From: Reyranella sp.
GTDB taxonomy: Bacteria > Pseudomonadota > Alphaproteobacteria > Reyranellales > Reyranellaceae
Direction: 5' to 3'
Assembly (NCBI RefSeq): GCF_004297265.1
Contig: NZ_SCUT01000049.1
Span: forward strand, 1-61,581
DNA: 61,581 nt
The notes under the pieces are model-generated. The model was given only the letters and a program-made list of their open reading frames with translations. It was not told the DNA's origin and ran no database searches. The position numbers and the translations under genes were made by a program. Each line of letters opens with the position of its first letter. The first letter of the stretch is position 1. Positions 34,188-43,830 of the stretch are shown piece after piece.

Positions 34188-35011
34188 CGCCCGCCATCGA
34201 CCATGAAATCGCAGCCGGTGACGAAGTCCCCGCCCGGCGATGCGAGGAACGCGCAGGCGTTGGCGATGTCATCGACCAGGCCGAAGGTACCCATCGCCAT
34301 GCGCTCATATTCGTGGTCGGCGATGCCGCGGTCCTCGTACAGCCGCTTCAGCCCCTCGGTTCCGGCGATCGGGCCCGGCAGGACGTTGTTGACCCGGATG
34401 CCGTAGCCACCCCACTCGACGGCAAGACTGCGGGTCAGGGAGAGCACGCCCGCCTTGGCCGATGCGGCATGCGCACTGCCGGGCCAACCGGACAGGGCCT
34501 GCGGAACGGTGATGTTGATGATACGGCCGCCATGGGACGAGGCCTTGAGGCCGGCCAGAGCGGCCTGGCAACCGTTGAACGTTCCGTTCAGGTCGATGTC
34601 GATGACGGCCCGCCATCCGTTCTCCGACAGTTGCTCGGTCGGACAATGAAAGTTGCCGGCGGCATTGTTGACCAGGATGTCCAGGCATCCGAACCGGCCG
34701 ACGATCCCGTCGACCGCTTCGCGCATCGCCGCGTGGTTGCGCACGTCGACCGCGATCGTGACCAGCTCCGCGGACGGCAGGTCGCGAAGCAGGTGCTCCC
34801 GGGCCTCCGCAAGCTTGTCTTCGCGTCGCCCGATGAAGACGACCGTGGCGCCGAGTTCCGCAAAACTCCGGACGATACCGAGACCGATGCCCGAACTGCC
34901 GCCGGTGACGAGGCCTATGCGCCCCTGGAGAAGATCGTCACGAAAGATCCGCGGTCGTCTTTCCGTACCGGTGTAGGGATCGGGCCGGGTTGCCACCTGG
35001 GGGATGTTCAT
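34163..35011 (-). CDS. SDR oxidoreductase, 2,4-dienoyl-CoA-reductase-like
   Basis: NAD(P)-dependent short-chain reductase, 282 residues. The cofactor loop is TGGSSGIGLGI, VVFIGRREDKL follows the second strand, and NNAAGNF is the next signature. At the active site the usual Tyr-x-x-x-Lys is replaced by GSAHAASAKAG: the Tyr position holds His and the Lys remains. Peroxisomal and bacterial 2,4-dienoyl-CoA reductases have the same kind of substitution (HAGSAKAG), so this is a likely dienoyl-CoA reductase rather than an inactive SDR. GGAAACC precedes ATG 35011. It is upstream of the ligase and divergent from the Bug gene at 35197. Confidence 0.85.
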   Translation of the reverse strand: MNIPQVATRPDPYTGTERRPRIFRDDLLQGRIGLVTGGSSGIGLGIVRSFAELGATVVFIGRREDKLAEAREHLLRDLPSAELVTIAVDVRNHAAMREAVDGIVGRFGCLDILVNNAAGNFHCPTEQLSENGWRAVIDIDLNGTFNGCQAALAGLKASSHGGRIINITVPQALSGWPGSAHAASAKAGVLSLTRSLAVEWGGYGIRVNNVLPGPIAGTEGLKRLYEDRGIADHEYERMAMGTFGLVDDIANACAFLASPGGDFVTGCDFMVDGGRWLKRGWV

Positions 35012-35196
35012 GGGGTTTCCTTACCGCCTGTCGCGTGCTTCTTGTCGAGCGGCGAAACCTAGGCAACCGGCCCCCTCCCTCCCAATATTTTCCCGGTATC
35101 GATCCATGCCCTTTCGATATTGGCGATGCCGGAGCCTCCCATAACAAACTGGCGTCCACGGTCCGGCGCACAAGACCAGGCCATAGGGAGGCAACA

Positions 35197-36156
35197 ATGA
35201 AGAGATTGATCACGTTGGCCATGGTTATGGCCATTGCGGCCGCGGCGCCGGCGCAGGCCCAGGACTACCCCAACCGGCCGATCCGGCTGGTCACCCTGGG
35301 AACGCCGGGCACGGCGAGCGACGTGCTCGTCCGCACGGTCGGCAAGCGTCTTTCGGAAAAACTGGGCCAGCCGGTCGTCGTCGACAACAAGCCCGGCGCC
35401 GACGGCGTGATCGCCGCGGCCGATGTCGCGAAGGCGCCGCCCGATGGCTACACGCTGCTGTTCGCCTCCAACAGCCCGATCGCGGCGGCCCCGGCCCTGC
35501 GCAAGTCGTTGCCCTATGATCCGATGGTGGATCTCACGCCCATCACGATGGTCGGCTACTTCACCTTCTTCCTGTACCTGAACGCGGACGTGCCGGCCAA
35601 AACGCTGGCCGAGCTCGTCGCCTACGCCAAGGCCAACCCGGGAAAGCTTTCCTACGGCAGCGGCAACACCACCGGCAGCGTCGGCGTGGCCCAGATCGCG
35701 GCGCTGACCGACACCCAGATGGTCCACGTCCCCTACAAGGGCGAGCCGCAGGCGATCGTGGATCTCCTGGGCGGCCGCATCGACATGATGATCGGCACGC
35801 CGACGACCGGCCTCAGCCACGTCAGGAGCGGCAAGCTACGGGCCCTGGTGACGACTCTAAAGCAGCGCTCGACGATCCTGCCCGACGTTCCGACAATCTA
35901 CGAAGCAGGCCTGCCGCAATTCACGATCACCTCGTGGGGCGGCATGTTCGGCCCGGCGAAGATGCCGAAGGAGATCGTGGCACGCCTCAACAAGGTGCTG
36001 ATCGAAGTCATCCAGGAACCCGAAGTGGCCAAGACCCTGGAAGCGCAAGGTTTCGCGCTCGCGACCTCGACCCCCGAGGAGCTTGGGTCCTATCTCAAGG
36101 GTCAGATCGAGGCCTGGAAGGCATCCGCCCGGGCCGCCGGCATCGAACCGGAGTGA
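35197..36156 (+). CDS. Bug/TctC family substrate-binding protein
   Basis: Third periplasmic receptor of this family in the window, 319 residues with a signal peptide to about residue 22 (APAQAQ). Mature start DYPNRPIRLVTLGTPGTASDV is the family pattern; DNKPGADGVI, LSYGSGNTTGSVGVA and HVPYKGEPQA line the ligand cleft. GGGAGG at 35186-35191 sets the start at ATG 35197, while an ORF back to 34990 is only a frame extension. No TctA/TctB genes are nearby. Divergent from the SDR-ligase-LysR group, whose 185-base gap is the likely regulatory region. Confidence 0.93.
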   Translation: MKRLITLAMVMAIAAAAPAQAQDYPNRPIRLVTLGTPGTASDVLVRTVGKRLSEKLGQPVVVDNKPGADGVIAAADVAKAPPDGYTLLFASNSPIAAAPALRKSLPYDPMVDLTPITMVGYFTFFLYLNADVPAKTLAELVAYAKANPGKLSYGSGNTTGSVGVAQIAALTDTQMVHVPYKGEPQAIVDLLGGRIDMMIGTPTTGLSHVRSGKLRALVTTLKQRSTILPDVPTIYEAGLPQFTITSWGGMFGPAKMPKEIVARLNKVLIEVIQEPEVAKTLEAQGFALATSTPEELGSYLKGQIEAWKASARAAGIEPE

Positions 36157-36186
36157 GGCACGGGCGCTGACTAAAGCATCCGGGAA

Positions 36187-36262
36187 TGGTGGGCGCACCA
36201 GGGCTCGAACCTGGGACAAGCTGATTAAGAGTCAGCTGCTCTACCAACTGAGCTATGCGCCC
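36187..36262 (-). tRNA. tRNA-Lys (CTT anticodon)
   Basis: Acceptor stem GGGCGCA with TGCGCCC, D arm TAGCTCAGTTGGTAGAGC, anticodon stem GCTGA/TCAGC with loop CTCTTAA (anticodon CTT, reading AAG), T arm CCAGGTTCGAGCCCTGG. The terminal CCA is encoded (36187-36189). It lies 94 bases downstream of rodA on the same strand. Confidence 0.97.
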
Positions 36263-36356
36263 CCATTTCTGGGGTCATTGCCCGGAAGGCGGCGGCTATA
36301 CCAAGGCGGGTTCGCCTTGTCGATAGACTCTTTTGAAGGAAATTTTGCAGGCCTGC

Positions 36357-37511
36357 TTACCGTGTCCGGGGGAGCTGGGCGTCGCGGTAGACGTTGACAC
36401 CGATCAGCAGGCCGCAGGCGAACATCACCGACAAGAGCGCGGTGCCGCCGTTGCTGACCAGGGGCAGCGGCACGCCGACGACGGGCAGCATGCCCATCAC
36501 CATGGCGGTGTTGATGAACACGTACAGGAACATCATCGCCGTGACGCCCAGCGCCAGCAGGCGGCCGAAATGGTGCTGGCTGCGGAAGGCGATGGAGAAG
36601 CCCCAGACCAGGACCAGCGCGAACAGGGCCAGCAGCACGCAGGCGCCGGCCATGCCCCATTCCTCGACATAGGTCGTGAAGATGAAGTCGGTCTGCTTCT
36701 CGGGCAGGAAGTTGAGCGACGACTGCGTGCCCTTCAGGAACCCCTTGCCGAACAGGCCGCCCGAGCCGATGGCGATCTTCGACTGGGTGATGTGATAGCC
36801 GGCGCCCAGCGGATCGCGGTCGGGATCGAGGAAGGTAAGCACGCGCTTCTTCTGATAGTCGTGCATCAGCGACCAGGCGATCGGCAGGCAGGCCACGGCG
36901 CTGATGCCGGCCGCCAGGAACATCCAGATCCGCACGCCGGCCACGAACAGGAGCGCACCGCCGCCCATCAGCACCATCATCGCGGTGCCGAGATCGGGTT
37001 GGACCATGACAAGCCCGACCACGACCAGGATCATGGCGAGCGGCGGCAAGGCGTAGAGGAACTGCCCAGCCTGCTCGCGCCGCAGCCCGTGATAGTAGCG
37101 CGCGATCACGAGGATCACCGCGACCTTGGCGATCTCCGACGGCTGGATCTGCATCGGGCCGATCACCAGCCAGCGCTGGGCGCCCATGCCGATCTTGCCG
37201 ATCACGTCGACCGCGACCAGCATCAGCACGGACACGATGTAGATCGGCCAGGCAAGCGTCAGCCAGACCTTGGGATGAACCAGCGCCACCACCAGCATCA
37301 GGATCAGGGCAGAGCCGTAGCGCACCGCGTGTCGGGCCGCCCACGGCTCGAAGCGCCCGCCGGCCGCGGAGTAGAGTGCCAGCACGCCCACGCCGGCGAT
37401 CGCCGTCAGCACCAGCACGAGCCCCCAGTTGATGCGCCAGATCTTCTCGGCGAAACCGACCGGCGCCGGCGCGTCGAGGGCCAGGCTGCTGCCCATCGCG
37501 GTGAGGCTCAT
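36357..37511 (-). CDS. rodA: Rod shape-determining protein RodA
   Basis: SEDS-family peptidoglycan glycosyltransferase for lateral wall elongation, working with PBP2. The 384-residue protein has about ten hydrophobic segments and the family signatures GAQRWLVIGPMQIQPSEIAKVA, QPDLGTAMMVL, YHITQSKIAIGSGGLFGKG, FAEEWG-type EEWGMAGAC and VPLPLVSNGGTALLSV. Its ATG at 37511 overlaps the mrdA stop (ATGA). It is last in the mreB-mreC-mreD-mrdA-rodA run. Lateral elongation in a rod-shaped cell is implied. Confidence 0.96.
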   Translation of the reverse strand: MSLTAMGSSLALDAPAPVGFAEKIWRINWGLVLVLTAIAGVGVLALYSAAGGRFEPWAARHAVRYGSALILMLVVALVHPKVWLTLAWPIYIVSVLMLVAVDVIGKIGMGAQRWLVIGPMQIQPSEIAKVAVILVIARYYHGLRREQAGQFLYALPPLAMILVVVGLVMVQPDLGTAMMVLMGGGALLFVAGVRIWMFLAAGISAVACLPIAWSLMHDYQKKRVLTFLDPDRDPLGAGYHITQSKIAIGSGGLFGKGFLKGTQSSLNFLPEKQTDFIFTTYVEEWGMAGACVLLALFALVLVWGFSIAFRSQHHFGRLLALGVTAMMFLYVFINTAMVMGMLPVVGVPLPLVSNGGTALLSVMFACGLLIGVNVYRDAQLPRTR

Positions 37512-39403
37512 CGCGACGCCATCTTCTTGAAGCGGTCGGTGCGGCGCGACGGATCGCGCTTCATCGTCTCGACCAGCACGTCGCGCCCGATCGGCCCCGC
37601 GGTCGCGCCGCCCGCCTGCCCGTGCTCGACGATCACGGCGCAGGCATAGCGCGGATTGTCGACCGGCCCGTAGCAGACGAACAGCGCATGGTGGCGGAGG
37701 TGCCAGGGCAGCGAGGCCTGGGTGATGCCCATCTCTCGCTCGCGCTCGGTGATGCGCTTGACCTGCGCGGTGCCGGTCTTGCCGGCAAAGGTGAATTCGG
37801 CCTGCTTGACGCGCAGTGCGTTGGCGGTGCCGTGGCCGGCATTGACCACGTCCGCCATGCCCTGCCGGACGATCGCGAGATGTTGCGGATTGAGCCGCAG
37901 CGACGGCGCCGTCGGCCTTGTGCGCGGCACCGGCGGCACCAGTTCCTCGCGCGGCGTGGCCTTCGCCAGCAGCAGGTTGGGCTGGACCTCGTACCCCCCG
38001 TTGGCGATGCGCGCGGTCATGATGGCGAGTTGCAGCGGCGTCGCGGTCATGTAGCCCTGGCCGATGCCGAGGTTGAACGTATCGCCGTGCTGCCAGGCCT
38101 TGCCGACCTTCTCCTGCTTCCAGGCGCGGGTCGGCTGGTTGGCCGCCGATTCGCCGGGCAGGCCGAGTTCGCTCACCTTGCCGAAGCCCAGGCGCTGGGC
38201 CATGTCGCTCACACGGTCGATGCCCGCCCGCCGCGCCGCCTCGTAGAAGAAGCAGTCGCACGACATGGCGATCGCCTCGGAGACGTTGGTCGAGCCGTGA
38301 CCGCCCTTCAGCCAGCAATGGAACTTGATCTTGCCCAGCTCGAGGTAGCCGGGACAGGGCAGCCGGGTCCACGGGTCGATCGCCTTCGACTCGAGCGCCG
38401 CCAGCGCCGTCACCATCTTGTAGGTCGAGCCCGGCGGATAGACGCCGGCGATCGCCTTGTTGTGCAGCGGCCTCTGGGGATCGTCGAGCAGGTCGCGCCA
38501 TTCGCCCTGCGTAATGCCGCGCGCGAAGGTCGAGGGATCGAAGCCCGGCGTCGAGACCATGGCGATCACGTCGCCGGTGACGACGTCCAGCACCACCACG
38601 GAGCCGCTCTGGTGCTCCTTCATCTTCTCCGCGGCGAAGCGCTGGATGTCGAGATCGATGGTGAGCAGCGCATTGGCGCCGGGCTGTCCCTCGGTGCGGT
38701 CGAGCTCGCGCACGACGCGGCCCACGGCGTTGACCTCGACCTGGACGGCGCCGGCGCGGCCGCGCAGATCGTCCTCGAACGAGCGCTCGACGCCCTTCTT
38801 GCCGAACCGCATGGTCGCGAGCTGCAGCACCGGATCGTCGCGGCCGGCGAGATCCTCGTCGGCGACGCGTCCGGTGTAGCCCACGATGTGGCTCATCAGC
38901 TCGCCTTCGGGATAGTCGCGCGACTGGCCGAGATCGATGAACACACCGGGAAGGTCGGGCGCGTTGAACTCGATCCGCGCCACCTCCTCCCAGCCGAGAT
39001 TCTCGCGCACGACGACGGGCTGCGCGTTGCGGCTGCGGCGCAGCTCGCGCAGCAGGCGGGCCTTGTCGGCGTCGCCCAGGGCCAGGATCTGATCGAGGCG
39101 CTCGACCAGCACGTCGACGCCGCGGCCGCGATCGGAGGCCGCCATGACGCGGAAATTGTTGCGGTTGACCGCGAGCGGAGCGCCGCCGCGATCGAAGATC
39201 AGCCCGCGCGACGGCGGCAGGAGCCGCATGCTGATGCGGTTCTCGTCCGCCAGGTTGGCGAAACGGTCGGTTTCCACGACCTGGAGCTGGTAGAGGCGGC
39301 CGGCCAGTGCGGTCAGCAGCACGGCCTGCGCACCGCCCAGCACGAGGGCGCGGCGCGTGAACAGCCCGCTGCGCTCGCCGTCACCTTTCCTGAAGTGTTT
39401 CAT
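37508..39403 (-). CDS. mrdA: Penicillin-binding protein 2
   Basis: Peptidoglycan transpeptidase of the elongasome, 631 residues. It has an N-terminal membrane anchor (about residues 20-36) and dimerisation region with YGL-like segment, and a transpeptidase domain with active-site Ser in GVYPPGSTYKM (S-x-x-K), S-x-D-type motif in AMSCDCFFYEAARR, and K-T-G in FAGKTGTAQV. Length is normal. Start ATG 39403 is 13 bases after mreD's stop. It overlaps rodA by four bases, so the two are translated together. Confidence 0.96.
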   Translation of the reverse strand: MKHFRKGDGERSGLFTRRALVLGGAQAVLLTALAGRLYQLQVVETDRFANLADENRISMRLLPPSRGLIFDRGGAPLAVNRNNFRVMAASDRGRGVDVLVERLDQILALGDADKARLLRELRRSRNAQPVVVRENLGWEEVARIEFNAPDLPGVFIDLGQSRDYPEGELMSHIVGYTGRVADEDLAGRDDPVLQLATMRFGKKGVERSFEDDLRGRAGAVQVEVNAVGRVVRELDRTEGQPGANALLTIDLDIQRFAAEKMKEHQSGSVVVLDVVTGDVIAMVSTPGFDPSTFARGITQGEWRDLLDDPQRPLHNKAIAGVYPPGSTYKMVTALAALESKAIDPWTRLPCPGYLELGKIKFHCWLKGGHGSTNVSEAIAMSCDCFFYEAARRAGIDRVSDMAQRLGFGKVSELGLPGESAANQPTRAWKQEKVGKAWQHGDTFNLGIGQGYMTATPLQLAIMTARIANGGYEVQPNLLLAKATPREELVPPVPRTRPTAPSLRLNPQHLAIVRQGMADVVNAGHGTANALRVKQAEFTFAGKTGTAQVKRITEREREMGITQASLPWHLRHHALFVCYGPVDNPRYACAVIVEHGQAGGATAGPIGRDVLVETMKRDPSRRTDRFKKMASR

Positions 39404-39416
39404 GGGCGGAAATGCT

Positions 39417-39989
39417 TCATGGCGTCGTCTCGCCGGGCCGCGCCGACCCGCGCGACAGTTCGGGCACGTTCAGCGGGTCGCGGGCGCGCACGCGGGCGAG
39501 CAACGGGGCAATGAGCGGATAGATCACGACCACCACGACATACTGCAATATCGCCGGCACCGGATCGATGAGTGCCCAAGTCCACAATGTAGTGAAGGCC
39601 CAGACCAGCGCCACGAACCCCCAGCACAGGATGCAGAAGCCCGCCCACTGGAACAAAAAGGGCACGCCCACCAGATAGCGACGATTGGACATGACCGCGG
39701 CGCGAACCAGCACGAAGCCCAGCGCGCTGACACCCACGGGCGCGCCCGGCCCGCCCAGCAGCAGGTCGAGCAGGATGCCCATGGCCAGCAGCAGCGGCCC
39801 CGGCAGCCGTTCGGGCGCTGCCAGGCTGAACTGGAAGACCACCAGCACCGGCAGGAGCGGCAGTGTGTCCGACAGGTAAGGAGCGCGCAGCGGCGCCAGG
39901 GTCAGCAGGACGAAGAACAGCAGCACCGTGCCTGGAAGGGCTGCCCTGCCCCAGCGATCAAGGATCGCGAGCGTTCCATCGACGCGCAT
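39417..39989 (-). CDS. mreD: Rod shape-determining protein MreD
   Basis: Small integral membrane component of the elongasome, 190 residues with about five hydrophobic helices. Conserved features are limited in this family; the run PYLSDTLPLLPVLVVFQFSLAAPERLPGPLLLAMGILLDLLLG and the position directly after mreC support the call. Its ATG at 39989 lies one base before the mreC stop at 39991 on the minus strand, in the usual mreBCD order. Confidence 0.9.
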   Translation of the reverse strand: MRVDGTLAILDRWGRAALPGTVLLFFVLLTLAPLRAPYLSDTLPLLPVLVVFQFSLAAPERLPGPLLLAMGILLDLLLGGPGAPVGVSALGFVLVRAAVMSNRRYLVGVPFLFQWAGFCILCWGFVALVWAFTTLWTWALIDPVPAILQYVVVVVIYPLIAPLLARVRARDPLNVPELSRGSARPGETTP

Positions 39990-39990
39990 G

Positions 39991-40893
39991 TCAACGGGAC
40001 CTCACAGCGGTGCCGCCCGGCGGCGTGGCGGGTGCCGGTGCGGCCGCGCCCGTTCCGACCAGTCCTGTCACGCCGTAGTCGACGACCCTCACGAACTCGA
40101 GGCGCGAGAAATCGGTGAAGGGCCGGACGCGGACGCTGCCGTCGCTGGTCTCGACGACCTCGCCCACAGGGATGCCGACCGGGAAGCTGCCGCCATGACC
40201 CGAGGTGATGATGCGGTCACCGGTCTGCACACCGGCGATGCTCGGCAGCAGGGTGAGGCGCAGCCGGGGTGAATTGTCGCCGGCCAGGATGGCCCGCTCG
40301 CGGGTGCGCTCGACCAGCACCGGCAGGCGGGAGTTGACGTCGGTCACGAACAGGACACGCGAGCTGTTCTCGCCGACCTCGGCGATGCGCCCGGCAAGTC
40401 CCTCTCCGGTGACGACGGCCTGGCCGGGCGCGACGCCGACCCGGCGGCCGACATTCAGCAGCGCGCCGCGCATATAGGCGCTGACGCTGTCGCCCACGAG
40501 GCGGGCGGTGATGAACGACGCTTCGGGCCCTTCGCGGAACCTGGCGAGGCTCCTCAACCCCTCGTTCTCGTTTTCCAGCCGCCGCGCGGCGGTCTGCCAG
40601 GCAAGCAGGCGGGCGTTCTCCTCGCGCAGGCGGGCGTTCTCTTCGCGCAGCGAGGCGAACTCCCGGAGATCGGCGATGGCACGGTTGGCATAGGCGACGG
40701 GCCGGGCAATCGCTTCGAGGACCGGGCTCACCACGTCGAGCGCCAGGACGCGAGCATGTTCGACCAGGACGGTGTCGGCCTTGCCGACCAGCATGGCGCC
40801 GAAGGCTGCGATCACGAGCAGGCCAAGGGCAAAGCGCTGCACCACGGTGCGCACTTGGCTCGCGACTACCTCGAAGTCGTCCCGAATCGCCAT
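39991..40893 (-). CDS. mreC: Rod shape-determining protein MreC
   Basis: Periplasmic elongasome protein, 300 residues. An N-terminal membrane anchor (about residues 22-42), a coiled-coil stretch (REENARLREENARLLAWQTAARRLENENE) and a C-terminal beta domain with DNSPRLRLTLLPS and VRVVDYG are visible. The C-terminal 20 residues are Ala/Pro-rich. 41 bases separate it from mreB upstream. Confidence 0.94.
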   Translation of the reverse strand: MAIRDDFEVVASQVRTVVQRFALGLLVIAAFGAMLVGKADTVLVEHARVLALDVVSPVLEAIARPVAYANRAIADLREFASLREENARLREENARLLAWQTAARRLENENEGLRSLARFREGPEASFITARLVGDSVSAYMRGALLNVGRRVGVAPGQAVVTGEGLAGRIAEVGENSSRVLFVTDVNSRLPVLVERTRERAILAGDNSPRLRLTLLPSIAGVQTGDRIITSGHGGSFPVGIPVGEVVETSDGSVRVRPFTDFSRLEFVRVVDYGVTGLVGTGAAAPAPATPPGGTAVRSR

Positions 40894-40934
40894 GTCCTGC
40901 CCATACTAACCCAAGAGGGCGGCGGCGCGGCCTG

Positions 40935-41975
<1,041 letters not shown>

Positions 41976-42165
41976 TGAGTTAAGTCTCTGTAATTACGGC
42001 GAAATCTTGAATATTTGGCGCCATTCCGAGGTCCGGCACCGGGGTGCGACCGGGTTTAGACCGGCAGGGCAAGGCTCGCAAGGCGATTCAAACCGCCAGC
42101 AGCCATGGTCACTGTTTGTGCTCCTCCGCGATTCGTCGCTGCTGAAAATGCGCGCCACAAGCGCC

Positions 42166-42504
42166 TTACGCACCCGCGAGACGACGCTCCTGCCGCTCGA
42201 GCCAGGCCATGACGTCGGCGCGGCGACCGGCCTCGATATGCGCCCATTGATGCGACTTCAGCTCCTCGCCGCCGCCCGAGCGCCAGTATTCCTTCACGAC
42301 GAGCATCTTCCACGGCGCAGCGCCGCTCCTGCGCCCCGTGGTGACCTCGACGGTGAAGCCGTGGCCGGCGCCGGCATAACTGTGCCGCTCGCGCTGCCAG
42401 TCGACGCCGTCGATGCTCCACGCCGTCCGCGGCACGCGCGACGTGCCGGGCTCCAGCAGGCGATCGACGATGCGAAAGAACGACGCGTCGCCGATCTTGC
42501 GCAC
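42166..42504 (-). CDS. Hypothetical protein, 112 residues
   Basis: Not recognised. Codon use fits the genome (high GC at third positions) and the length and Trp-rich content suggest a real small protein; motifs such as VDRLLEPGTSRVPRTAWSIDGVDWQRE and KEYWRSGGGEELKSHQW are not ones I know. The start is a GTG at 42504, and the same 12 bases (GTGCGCAAGATC on the minus strand) recur at 42659-42648, directly after the acyl-CoA dehydrogenase stop. The palindromic element lies between the two copies, so the gene may have lost its original upstream signals. No signal peptide or transmembrane helix is visible. Confidence 0.6.
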   Translation of the reverse strand: MRKIGDASFFRIVDRLLEPGTSRVPRTAWSIDGVDWQRERHSYAGAGHGFTVEVTTGRRSGAAPWKMLVVKEYWRSGGGEELKSHQWAHIEAGRRADVMAWLERQERRLAGA

Positions 42505-42528
42505 TAAGCGGCCACCAACAAACGACCG

Positions 42529-42640
42529 ACCTCACCCTGAGGAGCGCGCCGCAGGCGCGCGTCTCGAAGGGTGCGCAACCCGCACATCGTTGTTGAAGTC
42601 ACCCTTCGAGACGGCGCTGCGCGCCTCCTCAGGGTGAGGT
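42529..42640. repeat. Palindromic dispersed element (CCTGAGGAG family)
   Basis: Arms 42529-42573 and 42600-42640 are imperfect inverted repeats, both beginning ACCTCACCCTGAGGAG and ending GTCTCGAAGGGTG when read outward to inward. The left arm also contains CGCGCCGCAGGCGCG, a nested hairpin. The block sits inside a 12-bp direct repeat (42493-42504 and 42648-42659, GATCTTGCGCAC). A second copy is at 46561-46670. Confidence 0.75.
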
Positions 42641-42661
42641 CTGTATTGATCTTGCGCACCT

Positions 42662-43813
42662 CTAGAGGCCCATCATCTTGGCGATGGTGTTGCGCTGGAT
42701 GTCGTTGGTGCCGCCGCCGATCGAGCCGACCCGCACGTCGCGGAACAGGCGCTGGATGTCGTGCGCCATCGTGTAGCCGGCGCCTCCCATGATCTCCATG
42801 GCGAGATGGGCGCATTTGAATTCGCCATCGGTGCCCTGGATCTTGGCGATCGCCGTCTCCTCGACGGGATCCAATCCGGCATCGAGCATGTCGGCCAAGC
42901 GATAGGTCAGGGCCTGCGTCGTGCGCAGCAGGATGCGCATGTCGGCGAACTTGTGCTGGATCGCCTGGAATTTCGAGATCGGCTGGCCGAACTGCACGCG
43001 CTCCTGGGCGAAGCGCTTGGCGTACTCGATGGCGAAATGCATGTTGCCGCAGGCCTGCGCCGCGAGACACAGGCGCTCGAGGTTCAGTCCCTTCATCAGG
43101 CCCGACCAGCCGCGATTCTCCTCGCCGATCACATGATCGGCCGGCACGAACACGCCGTCGAAGAAGATCTCGTTGGCGTGCGTGGTGCGGCGGCCGAGCG
43201 TCGGCAGCGGCTTCATGGTGAGACCGGCGGCACGCGCATCGACCCAGAACAGGGTCACGCCCTTGTGCCGCGCCTCGCTGTCGGTCTTGGCCACCACCAT
43301 CAGATAGTCGGCGACGTGGGCTGCGCTGATATAGAGCTTCTGGCCGGTGATGCGATAACCGTTGCCGTCGCGCACCGCGCGCGTCTTGATGCCCGAGGCA
43401 TCCGATCCGGTGTCGGGCTCGGACAGTGCGAAGGCCGACTTCAATCTGCCGGCACAGATTTCCGGCAGGTAGCGCCGCCGCAGATGCTCACCCGCCGTGA
43501 GCTGCAGGTGCATGCCGCCATAGACGACGGTCGGCAGGTAGAGCGAGGACGCGCCGCTATAGTGACGCGCCAGCGCCTCGACCAGCACGACGAGATCCTT
43601 GCGGCTGCCGCCCATGCCGCCATAGGCGGGATCGTAGGGCAGCGCCATGTAGCCCGCTTCCGCCAGCGCATCGAACGCGGCGTGCGGAAACGCCGAGTCC
43701 TCGTCGAGCTTGCGGATGTCTTCCGGCGGCAGCACGCGGGCCAGCAGGTCGGCGACGTTACGCCGGATCAGGACCTGTTCGTCGGTCAGGCCGAATTCGT
43801 CGAGGGTGCTCAT
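42662..43813 (-). CDS. Acyl-CoA dehydrogenase
   Basis: FAD flavoprotein forming enoyl-CoA, 383 residues. Motifs: FALSEPDTGSDASGIKT (FAD and substrate), YISAAHVADYLMVVAKT, and RVQFGQPISKFQAIQHKFADM. The C-terminal segment has IGGGTNDIQR, where medium/short-chain enzymes have a Glu in YEGT. The Glu at 246 (GLNLERLCL) occupies the position used by isovaleryl-CoA and long-chain dehydrogenases, so a catalytic base is still available. The ATG at 43813 is adjacent to AAGGAG. It follows the zinc alcohol dehydrogenase by 17 bases on the minus strand, so the two are likely cotranscribed. Confidence 0.9.
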   Translation of the reverse strand: MSTLDEFGLTDEQVLIRRNVADLLARVLPPEDIRKLDEDSAFPHAAFDALAEAGYMALPYDPAYGGMGGSRKDLVVLVEALARHYSGASSLYLPTVVYGGMHLQLTAGEHLRRRYLPEICAGRLKSAFALSEPDTGSDASGIKTRAVRDGNGYRITGQKLYISAAHVADYLMVVAKTDSEARHKGVTLFWVDARAAGLTMKPLPTLGRRTTHANEIFFDGVFVPADHVIGEENRGWSGLMKGLNLERLCLAAQACGNMHFAIEYAKRFAQERVQFGQPISKFQAIQHKFADMRILLRTTQALTYRLADMLDAGLDPVEETAIAKIQGTDGEFKCAHLAMEIMGGAGYTMAHDIQRLFRDVRVGSIGGGTNDIQRNTIAKMMGL

Positions 43814-43830
43814 CTCCTTGCTGCCAGGGG

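Noticed and set aside
34163..35011. SDR inactive for lack of the catalytic Tyr
   Set aside because: 2,4-dienoyl-CoA reductases have the same substitution with retained Lys and are active.
42662..43813. Acyl-CoA dehydrogenase inactive for lack of the C-terminal Glu
   Set aside because: A Glu at 246 occupies the alternative catalytic position known from isovaleryl-CoA dehydrogenase.
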